Shown: one piece after another, positions 46,861 through 58,394 of the stretch
How positions within the stretch are numbered: the first letter of the stretch is position 1
Layout of the letters: the number at the start of each line of letters is the position of its first letter
Source: Anaspis maculata
Lineage: Eukaryota > Arthropoda > Insecta > Coleoptera > Scraptiidae
Reading direction: 5' to 3'
Length of the DNA stretch: 64,000 nucleotides
Assembly (NCBI GenBank): GCA_949128115.1
Contig: OX421964.1
Location: 52,492,601-52,556,600 of the forward strand
Program-made: the position numbers and the translations under genes
The notes under the pieces: generated by a model
What the model saw: the letters and a program-made list of their open reading frames with translations, nothing else
What the model was told of the DNA's origin: nothing
The model's database searches: none

Positions 46861-48052
46861 CGGGATGAACCTTGCAAATGGTGATGAAAGCATGAAATTC
46901 GGTACACGTACTCAGAATAAGCCCGCCCCTCTTTCAGATAAGAGGTGGAGCCACGCCGAATTTTCACCGGAAGGGGGCTCGGGGGGCTCCTGAAAGTTCA
47001 AGGTGCTGGGACTCCCACTAAACGGCTTATCAGTTCGTTTTGATAAATAAAAAGAAAACTTATGAATATATTGTAAACATTGACGGCGTTTATCGCCTTG
47101 TCCCGGGAGTTTTCCATTATGAAAAAAATAAGTTCTTCGGCAGATCACGAAAATTGATTTTATTTTATTTTCACCTACAAAGAATTGATGAGGAGGTGTG
47201 CAACACGTTGATTCCCACAAATTCGTATCCCCTGAATTCGTTCGTGGAGTCAAAATGTTTATGGTGTATCTTCTTGAAGAGGGGCATTCCAAAGAGTGAG
47301 CTATTTTCAACACCAAGTTCAAACAGAATTTTTTCAATGTTCTGAATCGAAATTACTGAATTCCTTCCAGGAAAACATACCCTGAACCGTTCTTTGGAAG
47401 TACCACGTGCGATTGAACGTGGAGTAAGTCGTGAAACACCATCAGAATTTTTCTTCTGTGATGCTGCGTTCCACTCCCGTCCAGGGCAATTAGGTTCCTA
47501 CACAGCATGCGCGGAGTGTATACACGTTATTTCAATATTATGACACAATTTCAATCATGAAAAATTTGACTGAACCGAGAAAATACCCTGCATCGTGTAT
47601 ACACTCCGCGCATGCTGTGTAGGAACCTAATTGCCCCGGTCGAGAGTGGAGCGCAGCATCACAGAAGAAAAATTCTGATGGTGTTTCACGACTTACTCCA
47701 CGTTCAATCGCACGCGGTACTTCCAAAGAACGGTTCAGGGTATGTTTTCCTGGAAGGAATTCAGTAATTTCGATTCAGAACATTGAAAAAATTCTGTTTG
47801 AACTTAGTGTTGAAAATAGCTCACTCTTTGGAATGCCCCTCTTCAAGAAGATACACCATAAAAATTTTGACTCCACGAACGAATTCAGGGGATACGAATT
47901 TGTGGGAATCAACGTGTTGCACACCTCCTTATCAATTCTTTGTAGGTGAAAATAAAATAAAATCAATTTTCGTGATCTGCCGAAGAACTTATTTTTTTTC
48001 ATAATGGAAAACTCCCGGGACAAGGCGATAAACGCCGTCAATGTTTACAATA

Positions 48053-49388
48053 TCGCTGTGCTAGAATGATAGTAAGATAACTTCAAATTTCTGATTTTCG
48101 GATTATTTCAAAATCTGTAGCTCCAAGCTATTCTCTACCTGGTAAAAAAATCGAATTACTCAGAATCATCATGGAAGTACATGAAAAATGAATATCTCAC
48201 TGTTATAATTATCTGTTTTTTGAACAGTTCTGGTCTAATACTCGGACATCTCAAAATGTTCTATTTCTTCTACTGAGAAATAGATCGAATTTGATCTTAC
48301 CTTCTGGTATAATACGAAGACATTTCAACATGTCCCAATTTTACAACAAATCTGATTTGGAAATTTCAAGTTGTCCTTGTTTTTGATGTTATCTTAGTAT
48401 TTTACTGTGAAAGATGTCTCACTCTTATACCAAAAAAACCAACTGATTCAATGAAAGTCTTCAGATATTTCATTTTAACTCACTATTGCACAAACATACC
48501 CTCATGCGTTTGTGAAATATCTTACTTTTCTCTAAGTTGTCCCACTATTTGACGAGAAATGTTCCGTGAATTGTTTGAAATAACTTAATAATTTTAAGTT
48601 ATCTCCAATGTACATTGCCATGATTTCGTTATCCACTGGTCAGTTTGTATTGGGTAAAACTGAACCAAAACGATGGATAGATGCGGAGGCAGACTATATT
48701 GGTTATAGCTATGTCCAAGACTGCCAAAAGTAAAAGAAATCGTGAAAATCGGGTCACAGGATGGAATGATCGATGAAAAATCTTGAATAATTGAATGACA
48801 AAGTTATGAACTTTTACATTTTCCAATATTTGACACACGACAGTTAGCGAAACACTATCTACTGTTCTGAATACAGTTTTCCAAGGACTTTCAAATGAAT
48901 TTTCAATTTCTGATAGTGACACTTTTATTTGTCAGATGACAGCCAAAAACTAATGGGCTTATTCCATATCATACAATACTTAAGGATAACTATGAAAAAT
49001 ATGTTGAACCAGGCTATGCTTACTGTGCAATACTCGGACAACTTGAAAAAAAAAGAGGGATAACTTCAAAATCACTTTCTATTCTACTACGAATTCCTAA
49101 CGAATAGTAGGATAACTTACATGAAAAAACGGACAACTTCCAACAGAACCATTATTTCTAGCGATATACAAGGATATGTTCACTTTTTGATTTTTTTCTC
49201 AAAGAGTAAATGTGATTTCATAATGAATTCCTCACAGGTCTATCAGGAGCGATATAATACAACTGGAAAATGTGAAAATCCCTGAAATTTCGAGAAGAAG
49301 AGTGTTTTTCGTTCTTCTGAAATGTTCAAGTGGCGATTACTCGAAACTATGTTTTTTAAGTTGTCTTACTATCATTCTAGTACAGCGA
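48053..49388. mobile_element. 1.34-kb transposon nested in the palindrome, ~30-bp TIRs
   Basis: The ends TCGCTGTGCTAGAATGATAG and CTATCATTCTAGTACAGCGA are inverted, with only a small offset, and pairing continues into TAAGATAACTT/AAGTTGTCTTA. TA flanks both ends, and the empty site (GTTTACAATATATT) is readable in the left palindrome arm near 47070, giving a TA (or ATAT) duplication. No transposase is seen. It contains a family A fragment at about 48781-48965. Confidence 0.8.
48781..48965 (+). mobile_element. HINE-like family A, internal fragment
   Basis: ATTTGACACACGACAGTTAG, TGTTCTGAATACAGTTTTCC and GATGACAGCCAAAAACTAAT followed by GGGCT match 11830-12040 of copy 1. It lacks the 3' hairpin and microsatellite. 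Confidence 0.65.
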
Positions 49389-49604
49389 TATATCCATAAG
49401 TTTTCTTTTTATTTATCAAAACGAACTGATAAGCCGTTTAGTGGGAGTCCCAGCACCTTGAACTTTCAGGAGCCCCCCGAGCCCCCTTCCGGTGAAAATT
49501 CGGCGTGGCTCCACCTCTTATCTGAAAGAGGGGCTCATTCTGAGTGCGTGTACCGAATTTCATGCTTTCATCACCATTTGCAAGGTTCATTCACCTAGTG
49601 CCCC

Positions 49605-50903
49605 CACTACCAATGAATTTTACAAAAGAAACTGATTTTTACATCAAAGTTGTGAATTTACAAGATACGTGTAATTTGTGGCTTTGTGATATCACAACAA
49701 GACAAATGCATTATTCCTTTGTAATTCCACAATATCGGTGTGATATCTTATTTGAAAATTACAAAATGATGTGAAAATGGGTGTATATATTGTGAATTCA
49801 CATCGTGATTTTACTATGAAGAAATTGTAAAATGCTGCTGTAATTTCACAAATAATCATGTCTTTTCACAAATCAGTCTGAGTTATTCAAAATGATACTA
49901 ACTATTATTGGGAAAATGATTACACTGAAACTTAATAGAACTAATTTATCAAACATACTATTATTCTAATACATATAACTACAAATATATCATTTACACA
50001 GTAAAATGTAGGTATTAGTAATAAACTGAAAATAAGTCCAATACTGGAACAGAAACCACTGGAAAAGGCATTCTGGAGCTGACCTAGGACAAAGACCACA
50101 CTTAGGTCACCTTCAAACTTAGCTTAGCTTCTTGATCAATGTGAACACTTTTTGTTTTGGTCCTTTTTTCTTCGACTTTGTGCCATCGTCTTGATGGATC
50201 TTTAGCAAATATCTTTGGACCATTTCCATCGTCATCGATACTTCTGCCGGATACATCAAATTGAAAATGAAATACAGTCCAAACGCAATTTCGAAGGAAC
50301 TGGAAAAATTATCGCAAGATGCAACTCTTCTCTTTCCATGTAGACATTCCAAACGTCAAAGTCTAAAATGATGAACAATATCAATAAAATAGTATTAAGT
50401 AAAATCAGCAAATATGAAATATATAGGGAAATATACCTACTTCAAAAGATAATAAATACCTGGCAATTTTTGAGCGAACGTTTCACACGATTTTACCAGC
50501 CAACTAGAAAGAGACCAACAGTACCAGCTACGACCTGATCGAAAGCGGACGCCATGATGTACCTTGCGAAGCTTGCTGCGTTTCTATTGGATGCCGCTTC
50601 ACATAAGCATTGTGATTTCACAAAATGTTTGTGAATTTACAAATCAATTGTAATTTTCCGGAACATGATGTAATTTTACATTGAGTTCATGTGATTCGGT
50701 GATCAGGGTTTGTTTTTTACAAGTTATTATTACAAAATAATGTTATTTTTACATGAAGGCTCGGTATTTCACATTTATGTTGTACCCACATGGTATTTCC
50801 ACTACAAATTCGTCGAATATGTGTTTTTCACGCATTTTTCACAGTAATTTTACATAGCTCTCTTTGTAACTAGTTTGTGATTTCACATAGATTTCTATCA
50901 GTG
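49605..50903. mobile_element. 1.3-kb element with CACT/AGTG ends and TGTAAATTACA-type subterminal repeats
   Basis: The left end is CACTACCAATGAATTTTAC and the right end ...TAGATTTCTATCAGTG. Short words of the type TTGTGAAATCACAA and TGTAATTTTACA recur many times in both flanks (49630-49880 and 50600-50890) but not in the middle, where the minus-strand ORF lies. Dense subterminal motifs around a coding core are typical of transposase-binding ends. CACT-type ends occur in CMC/Chapaev-like elements, but that assignment is tentative. Confidence 0.45.
50119..50555 (-). CDS. Candidate two-exon ORF (79 aa), C-terminal piece of a transposon-linked protein family
   Basis: Exon 1 runs 50555-50497 (ATG, then MASAFDQVVAGTVGLFLVG) and ends with donor GTAAAA in phase 2. 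The intron 50496-50300 ends TTTTTCCAG, and exon 2 runs 50299-50119 in matching phase 2. The joined protein has an aromatic-rich core (FGLYFIFNLMYP), then an amphipathic QRYLLKI, GTKSKK and a basic tail ending KLS. By memory this C-terminal pattern resembles large SAMD3-like proteins common in repeat-rich animal genomes; I cannot verify that. Reading the open frame straight through, without splicing, adds unrelated residues before 50299. It sits in the middle of a CACT-ended element, so it is probably transposon cargo or a remnant. Confidence 0.35.
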
Positions 50904-50909
50904 TATCCT

Positions 50910-53900
50910 TGTAAGAGATTCTTCAGTTCTTCTTTCTTTCTCAGTCGCTGCCCTTGTAGAAGATTTTTTAATTCTTCTTTCTTCTCTGGGCGTTTTTCCT
51001 CCTGTTTGTTGAAGGTTTTGCTGCTGCTGCTGCATCATTTACCATCATAGCCAAAGTGTCTTCGACTCCTGTCTTGACATGCTTCTTACTTAAATGTCAA
51101 AGCAGAACTATAGCAATGCAGTTTCAAGTTTTATGTAGGCTTTTTCCACTAAAACACCTACTGTACATTTTTGTACAATTCGTACGAAATGCCCATTTTT
51201 CGCTCGCATGCATGTTTTGCGATATTCACCTTCGGCTCGTGTTCGAACGTCATGCTTTTGAAAAAATGGATCTTGCTCCTGATTGATCGTTGTGCAAAAG
51301 ATATAATAGCCTTTACCTATCAGATTTTTTTTTCACCAAACGATTGCAGAATCGGTCAAGTTGCGTAATTAGTAGAGTATGTAGGTACTAAAATGTAATA
51401 ATGATGAACGTAACAGCATCGACAGCGCTAATTTCTTCACCATTTTCCATACTACACGTACAACAAGAACAAGGCTTGATGCTGTCTGAAACAAAGAAGT
51501 CATAAACTGGTTATGGTGTGTGTTTCAATGATCCGATTTCAATGCGGTATTAGCATAGACAATCCACATCTTCAATAATTAGTGTTTTCGCAGTATGTTA
51601 GTAGGTACCTACTTAGGTTTTATAGAAGTAGGATCCTACTCTTTATATGAAGTAGGTACTCTTATTCCCAGAGCTCAAATTCTTCAGCTTAATCCTTTTT
51701 GTTCAAAATAAAACAGATACAACAGAATTAATTTGCTGGCTATAAATTGTTAGCAGTGTTCGCAGCAGCAAAACGCGAAGTTCGGTCGAACGAACGATAG
51801 CCAAATGGTCAATTTCCTATACCTGGGCTGGGGATGAAAAAAATTCAATTGAAATTAGATGGCACATGCCATACCTAATCCGGTCCTGGTTGCGTTTATA
51901 AGCGGCGTGCTCAGTGAGTGTTAATGAAACGAACTAGTCACGAATGATAAAGATGACAAGATCAAAGGTTTAAGGAAATCTCTAAAGAAGGACATTGCAA
52001 TCTGTCTTTCAGTCGACGACGACGTCGTCGAAGTAATTACCTTTCCGTGTGCGGGCATCAAACAAAAATAAAGCCATCGCGTGGCGGGATTCCTCCATTC
52101 TTCAATCACGTTTGTACCACTACGTTTCCATATTCAAAGTCCGGAGAACCGTCAATATCCATTTCAATTTCGCCCCATCTGGATTGATTAGCATTCAATT
52201 GCGTCAACTGCAATCAATCCCAGCTGAGCTCTTACAGAAGGCACACACACAGAGTGAGCTCAGAGCGAGCACATCGGTGATGTGCGTCCGTTTATCTCGA
52301 CTGATCAATCTTTTGCGATCCCGTCCAATAAAATTTAACCCTTTCTTTCGCCGTATGTGTCGTCGCTTCGGACGTCTGAAACTCATGTTTATGGAGACGA
52401 CCGACTTAGACAAAGTCGGTTTTAATTTATGTCTCGATCTCATCCTCTCGGATGCTGAAGAGGAGTTGGTTGCCATCAGACGCGATTCCGGGGGACATGC
52501 TGCTGACTGAATGACTGACTGACTCCGTGTCGAGGACCGCTCTCTCAGCCGGGCACGTATGTTGGTGGATTCGCCCTCCGTCGAAACTTCAAAAGGAAAT
52601 CAACAGTTTGTGTTACGACTCGGTCTAATTAAGAGAACAGTGCTTGACAAAGCCAGACCGCGACATTCCTTGACTTAATGGTGCTAATATACACGCGGGA
52701 GTTGCTACATGAGATTTCTTGTATTAGGGATAGGTATATCTAAAGTACTCAACAAAATAAATGTCACCCTGCAAAATTTGACTTAACTCTGAACCTAGAC
52801 AACTTTAAAATGCTACAAGCATTCAATCAATTTTTAAACCATTCGCTAGCCCAGTCCTTGAGCTATTAGTTCGTATTTTTGGAATACATGGGTATTCAAC
52901 ATAATATTTCTACAGGGTGTTCAATAGACTGGTGCAAAATTTCTGAAAGTTTGACATGCTCCTACTTGAACAAAAAATGTTTTCACTGTATTTCAACACC
53001 ATAGACAGAAGGGTAGAACTCATACCTCGAGACTGTTTCTGAATTTTCGGTGAATCTCTTTTATTTACAGGGTGACCTCAAAAAGTCAACTTTTTTTAGT
53101 GCATTATTAACTCTTTTTCTCGTTGCCCGATTCTCAAGATTTTTGGTTCATTTTGGAACTTAAGCTTCAGGTAGGAATATCAAAGAATCGAAATCAACTC
53201 AAGACAGACATTCAAGTTCAAGTACAGGGTTGCATGAAAAGTGACCCAAACCTGAATTTCTCTCGGAATCTACACACATCAAAAGAATCTAGGAGACAAG
53301 CAAATTCCCACGATTTCTAAAATCATCACAACTTTTGATTGCCGTCAGCGATTTCATATCGGTTTTCAGTGTTCGATAGCCCAATCCTTTGTTCTTATGC
53401 CTTGATCACTTCAAATACGAACAATGTTTTATAAAGTTTCTACAAAGTGATCAATGGAACAGTGTAAAATTGCCGAAAGTTCAGTACGAGCGCGATTTCC
53501 CAAAAACAATTTTTTATGCATTCCAATAGTTATGTATATTCCAATAGTATATTGCACAGTTATGAAGACTGGTGCTTCAGCTTCAGTAACGTTTTCAAAT
53601 TTTGAAAATCGAAGGTAAATTGCCGAAGATATTGATTATTTTTTGCCGTCATGTTGAACGATCCGATTCCATTGAAACTTGGATCACACTCATGTCTGGT
53701 TTAAAAAATTGAATTTCAAGGTCAAATGTCTTTTTCGGTCACTTTCAAACCGCCACATTGAACTTTTATGTAAATGATTCGATTCTAGTGTGTTTTAAGT
53801 TTCATTCAAATCAAATTATTTATGTAAAAAGTTCAATATAGTGGCTCGAAAGTGATCGAAAGTGAAATTTGACCTTTGAATTCCAACTACTTGAACCAGA

Positions 53901-55560
53901 CATGAGTGTTTTCTAAGTTTCAGTGAAATCGGATCACATTTTTCTTTCTTGGTAGGTCAACATGGCGGCACAAAATGATCAATATCTTTGGCAATATAAA
54001 TATAAAGATATAAAGATTTTATAATATAAATAAAGATCTATCTATCCATCTATCTATCTATTCTAGGATTAAATCTCCAGCGCCAGTTGGGTAGAGGAGT
54101 TGGGTGATGAAATGGAGCCCCCTCCCCAAAAGGTTTTTTCCTAACTAACTTGGTTTCTAGGCATTGTAGGTTATGTCAGAAATGTCTCATCTTGAGTTGA
54201 GCAAAATCGGTGAAGCAGTTTCAAAGTTATGATAAAAAATCGATTTTCTAACACAATTATAATTATAATTATGACTCAATTACCTAATTAACCTAACCCA
54301 ATCATAATTATCATCAAGGCAGATTCGCACCCGTGATTTCGACTAGGCCACAGCTTGCTTATATTAGGAATTCAATTGATCACACCTCGGATCATACGAT
54401 AGTTCCCATATGAAATTTTCCACATGCATTTTTGATTTGATTTTGAAAATCTACCATTCACCCTGTATAGTAAATGAAACCACAAAACACATCCAAACGG
54501 TCGAAATTATTGCTTTTTGGTCTGTTAAAAAGAGTTCACTAAAATCTTCAAAAATAACGAAAAAGAGGGGGTTGAAGGACCACCTTTATTTGACCCTCCA
54601 TATTTTCAAAAACTAAAGCCCCACATTTTTCATGCATATTTTTCTGATACTTTTTAGGCATTTTCCTAACTGAAGCGGTTCAATTTTCTTTTTCTATCCC
54701 ACCCCAAGTTTACGAACACCCTGTATACAAAATCGGGAATATCCAAACCAAGCGATATTCCTAAGAGAAAACACAGGCCAACAAGTTAATTAGGCAGCAC
54801 AACCTATTTGTCCATTTAATTAACCGGGCACTTTCGTACTAATGACCGCATTCCGGACAAGCAGTAACAGATCAGTTCGGAAAACTGAAGCGAAAAAATA
54901 ACCATACCCATCCCCCCCCTACCGATAAGCATTTTAAAGTCGTCCCGTTGTCGATTTAAATTTTTAAGAAGTAAATCGGTTTTAATTTATCGTTGTCCAC
55001 TGGCCATGGCCAAGAGATAACGTCATGACCCACCTGATGAATGTGATACGGGACCGAGCGCTCACTATCAGAGCTTTTATCGACATAGCTTTGGCATTTT
55101 TCTTCGACCCGGGAGTAGAGACTCGAGAAGAACGGCGCTACGGTTCGTTAATTAGTGCGACGAAGAAAATTAAATGATTTGTAGGTATGTGAGTGTGCGT
55201 ACCGAGTGACTTTAATCCTGGCCGGGCATTTTCCCACGCGTGTCCACACATTTTACATGTTGGCATTCCTGCATCATCGGAATGCCGGTAAGGTAGAGCT
55301 CCGGTCAGGAGCTGCTGGGCTGGCCACCATGTGCCTCGGCAGGTTCAGTGCGTTCGCACCTTCACCGTTCTGATCTCTAGGACCGTTTACATTACCTTTG
55401 GTCAAAGTTTAATTTGAACTCGAGTATTTACCTCTTCAGGTAATAATGAGTTAGCTAACGCTAACAGTAAGGATAAGGTACCTAACTAACAAGTGGCTTT
55501 GTTTCAAGAGCTAAGGAAAGCTAGGTTCAAGATAAGGACAAGGAAGCATATGCCACAAAA
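50910..55560. other. Low-repeat region upstream of the Wnt exon, no firm exon
   Basis: Repeats thin out here. GGTGTTCAATAGACTGG and GGGTGACC near 52915-53075, both after ACA, and CACCCTGTATA at 54469 and 54717 are isolated transposon ends. A tandem-like pair near 53640-53960 shares CAAGTTTCA/CATGAGTGT words in inverted order. The open frame 52049-52510 (153 codons) is the longest here and matches nothing I know. A TAGATCTATC microsatellite-like ATCT run lies near 54040. Wnt 5' exons and regulatory DNA may lie here but are not identifiable. Confidence 0.4.
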
Positions 55561-55612
55561 ATAGCCCCTCTTGGTCTTAATTTCTTAACGGAGTGCAATC
55601 TGTTTGTTTCAG

Positions 55613-55890
55613 CATCGAGTTTGGAAAACTGTCAGCCTCCATCAACAGCAGGAGAATGGTGTTTCAGGCAGGCTACTACGGGGACACTACCGTCTGTCGG
55701 ACCACTCCGGGTCTCACTAGATCTCAAATGGAAATATGTTACCAGCAACCGGATACCACAACCGTGGCACTCCAGGGCCTCAGCCATGCTGTCAAAGAGT
55801 GCCAACATCAGTTTCATCACAACAGGTGGAACTGCTCAGCATTAGATACTAGAGCGAAGAATCCATATACCAATGCGATATTTCAGAAAG
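55613..55890 (+). CDS. Wnt10: Internal exon of a Wnt gene, best fit Wnt10
   Basis: Wnt proteins are secreted, palmitoleoylated ligands of Frizzled receptors. The exon begins after TTTGTTTCAG (phase 2) and ends before GTGAGT at 55891 (phase 1), giving about 92 codons. The frame contains TPGLTRSQMEIC, then ALQGLSHAVKECQHQF, then RWNCSALDTR and IFQKG at the end: the four conserved N-terminal Wnt cysteines and the RWNC signature. The PGL-x-R-x-QME-C and CQHQF wording plus an IFxxG ending fits Wnt10 better than Wnt1, 5, 6, 7 or 11. The next exon should start with a YRE/FRE-ETAF-type motif; I could not find it before 64000. In many insects Wnt10 lies near Wnt6 and Wnt1. Confidence 0.85.
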
Positions 55891-56110
55891 GTGAGTTTCT
55901 TGAATATGTCAAAATACAATTTCCGTCAAAAGTTGAGTTGAACGTCATACTTGCCACTTGTGAGCCATGAGATATCTACGTTTCAATTTAGGATCGCAGC
56001 GCCACTAGCTGCCACATTTCAAACTAATAGTGTATAATGTAATAACGTAACTACCTACTGTTAGATGCGACTGAAATAGTAGACTGAGTGGACTCGACGC
56101 TTTGGGCTTT

Positions 56111-56200
56111 GGGCCGTATTCATACCTCGCTTTTAAGCTAAAAGCGCTATTAAAGCGATGCGCATTTAGGGGCATTTCTCATATTTCAGTGTTCAGAAAT
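56111..56200. mobile_element. Half copy of MITE family M2
   Basis: GGGCCGTATTCATACCTCGC followed by TTTTAAGCTAAAAGCGC matches the left arm of 32634-32851; the right arm is absent. Confidence 0.65.
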
Positions 56201-57451
56201 ACATTATTGCGATTGGGAGCGATTGTATGTACTTAATTGCAAATAATTTGCGAGTTAATTTGTATTTTTGAACACAACTTGCATAGTTGATTAACAAGTT
56301 GAGCGAAGATTCAGGATCATACCCAGATCCCTCTGTTTAGTTGATACATCAAAATGTAAAACTTCTTGGTCAAAGACAAAATCCTACAAAATGAAAATTG
56401 AGGAAGAATACCTGCGGGGTGGAAATTTCCCTGTAATATTTTCCTATCAATAACCAGTAATTGGAAAATCAATTTCAGCCTAAAGGTGATAACTATTATA
56501 TGATGATGACACGTTGTAAGAAGTTTGATAAATTTTTGATATGTAGGTACTCGTGGTAGTCTGATAGTGATGAGGCCTCAATTTTCTCGAAATTCTCCTA
56601 TAGCAGGAAAAGATCCAAGAGGACAATAAAACAGTGAATGACTATACATAATACATTTCAAAGAGTCCTCTCTCATACAGAAATACCTGTAGTTCGTCTC
56701 GCTCCCGCCCATTAATTTCGAAAAGAATTCCGATTGAAAAATCTCGTGCATTGGCCACTTCGCCAATGTTCCTGGTATATAACTATATCAGGACCCGATT
56801 TCATCTGTTAGCATGGATCAAAGGTGTATAGGGTGCGCAACGTCAGACAGACATGATAATCAACCGTAGCATCCACTTCCTCACAAGAGCCACCCTAATA
56901 TATGTCATTCATGCATTGTCAACCCTCAGTGGGCCAGTTAAGCCAAGCGCAGGGGTGGTGTTCAGGACCAAGGGTCATGAATAAAACTGTCATCGCGCTT
57001 TACCTACAGCGTTGACACCTGGACACTACCTACTATTCCTTCTTCTACGCCATTGTTTGCGTAAATAAATAGTTGTTAAGGCCGTCGTCGCTACAATGGA
57101 AGAAAAATTCAATCAAACTTTTAGCACCGCATCATAATATTTTTAGATAAGTACAAAAGTGAATAGTTATACGCATCTGTCAAGTGAGCCGCTATAGAGT
57201 TTCAATTAGGAGAAGGTGACGAAAGATCTAGAAACATAATAAATTGAAGTGAGCACTGCCACTAATGCATTCATGCAATAGGTCATTTGCAAGTCATCGA
57301 AGGACGCGGTACTGACCTATGCCGTTATTAATGTTATCATGTAAACTTGACATGGCTCAGACATTTGATGAGCAAACAAAATTGTTTTTACTGTATACAT
57401 TGGTGTCGATAGGTTTATACTTGGAACTTTGTAACATTTTCGGGATAATGT

Positions 57452-57717
57452 TATATCCCGTTTACTTTCTATTTTCAGTAGAATGACTTTTTCGGGCAAA
57501 AATAAATTGACAAGCTAGAACGCTCGAAGGATACGTATGATAGCCGCTGATAGTTTCCCTCCAAAACTTTGCAGGTGCCATCAGCCGTAGCCGTGGCCTC
57601 CCAGATCGTCACTTTATTTTTGATCCAAAAAGTCATTAAATAAATAAATAAATGAATAAATAAATAAATAAGTTTATTCCTTAATTCTATACCTAATTTG
57701 AAACGTGAATGATATAC
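57452..57717. mobile_element. MITE family M1, copy 3, with an (AAAT)n expansion in one arm
   Basis: TATATCCCGTTTACTTTC and TTCAGTAGAATGACTTTTTC open the unit. AAAACTTTGCAGGTGCCATC is in the centre and CACTTTATTTTTGATCC follows. The right arm breaks off at AAAAAGTCATT, where (AAAT)n occupies 57637-57672, and resumes with TAATTTGAAACGTGAATGAT to about 57717. Confidence 0.7.
57637..57672. repeat. (AAAT)n microsatellite
   Basis: About nine tetranucleotide units with one GAAT variant, inside the right arm of an M1 MITE. Confidence 0.9.
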
Positions 57718-57860
57718 CGGGTGATCATTTGAAAACTATCCACCAGCAATAAATCCCGATTCCTAGTGAAAATGTCTTCGAGCAAAAACAGGTCGATTTT
57801 TATGTCAAGGGGGACATCTAAAACATACTGAAGCCACCCGCTTTTGGCGGGCCAAAAATA
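57717..57860. mobile_element. Truncated M3 foldback end
   Basis: CGGGTGATCATTTGAAAACT and then GAGCAAAAACAGGTCGATTT match the left end of 16945-17963 (TCAAGCAAAAACAAGTCGAT). The fragment abuts the M1 MITE directly and stops near 57860. Confidence 0.65.
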
Positions 57861-58070
57861 ATCCGGAGGAAAATAATTCAAAGCCGTGCAATCGAGGTAT
57901 AAGAATGTGAATATTCAGAGTCAAGGCATCATTAAAAGATGTCGCTAGTTATTTAATTCATTCGTGTAAATCCCGCAAAGCTCTACAACATAATTTACTG
58001 GCCCCTCATCGACATTCAATATCAGTTCCTGCTCGGCGTCCGATGAAATGGTGAAAAGAAGTGCGCATTA

Positions 58071-58319
58071 AGTAACGCACCCGCGCTTCAACAACCGGCT
58101 AGAGTGCTGGCGCACTCCTGCTCCTGCTGCATCGGAGCCCGTGGTTCGCGCTCGGTCACCCGCCACCCGCTGGCCAGCCACGTCGCCGACACCGTACACC
58201 GGTGCGCTCTGTTCTCAAATTACCTATCGGAATTTTTACACCTATACCCCGTTCGCGATCGTTTTGGATGCACTAAAATATTCCGAATTGCTGGGAATGG
58301 AGGATATCGCCGGAGATTG
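58071..58319 (+). other. GC-rich patch with an 83-codon open frame
   Basis: From 58071 to the TGA at 58317 one frame stays open without an ATG, reading RFNNRLECWRT early and LDALKYSELLGMEDIAGD at its end. A second frame (58104-58406) also stays open, so the openness may simply reflect high GC. No splice acceptor of good quality precedes it. It could be a 3' exon of an unknown gene; no homology recognised. Confidence 0.2.
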
Positions 58320-58394
58320 ACCGTGGTACCTGGACCAATCCTCCTGGGCTGCCGTCCGCTCCCGACTTGTCGCGTCCGCTGCCGAGTGCTTCTG

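Larger units (their letters stand above)
46866..49591. mobile_element. Long, highly similar palindrome (660-bp arms) split by a transposon
   Basis: The left arm is 46866-47526. The right arm is 47599-48052 plus 49389-49591, separated by a 72-nt loop. Identity is very high: the arms encode the same roughly 75-residue open frame on opposite strands (47040-47345 and 47775-48041) with about four differences. GTGTATACACTCCGCGCATG borders the loop on both sides. Removing the 48053-49388 insertion gives a clean 1.39-kb foldback. A transcript would form a long dsRNA hairpin. Confidence 0.85.

Noticed and set aside
47040..48041. Mirror-image open frames as a real gene pair
   Set aside because: They are the two arms of one palindrome; identity reflects the inverted duplication. 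Selection on the frame cannot be judged from one copy.
51859..51913. Possible Wnt10 first exon (ATG, hydrophobic stretch AIPNPVLVAFISGVL, then GTGAGT)
   Set aside because: The donor is phase 1 while the Wnt exon at 55613 needs a phase 2 partner; joining them shifts the Wnt frame. It would need another exon in between, for which there is no evidence.
52049..52510. 153-codon open frame as a gene
   Set aside because: Anonymous composition, overlapping open frame on the other strand, no splice or homology support.
55257..55290. Another Wnt10 first-exon candidate (ATGTTGGCATTCCTGCAT then GTAAGG)
   Set aside because: Splicing would be in phase 1, mismatched to the phase 2 acceptor, and the peptide lacks a signal sequence.
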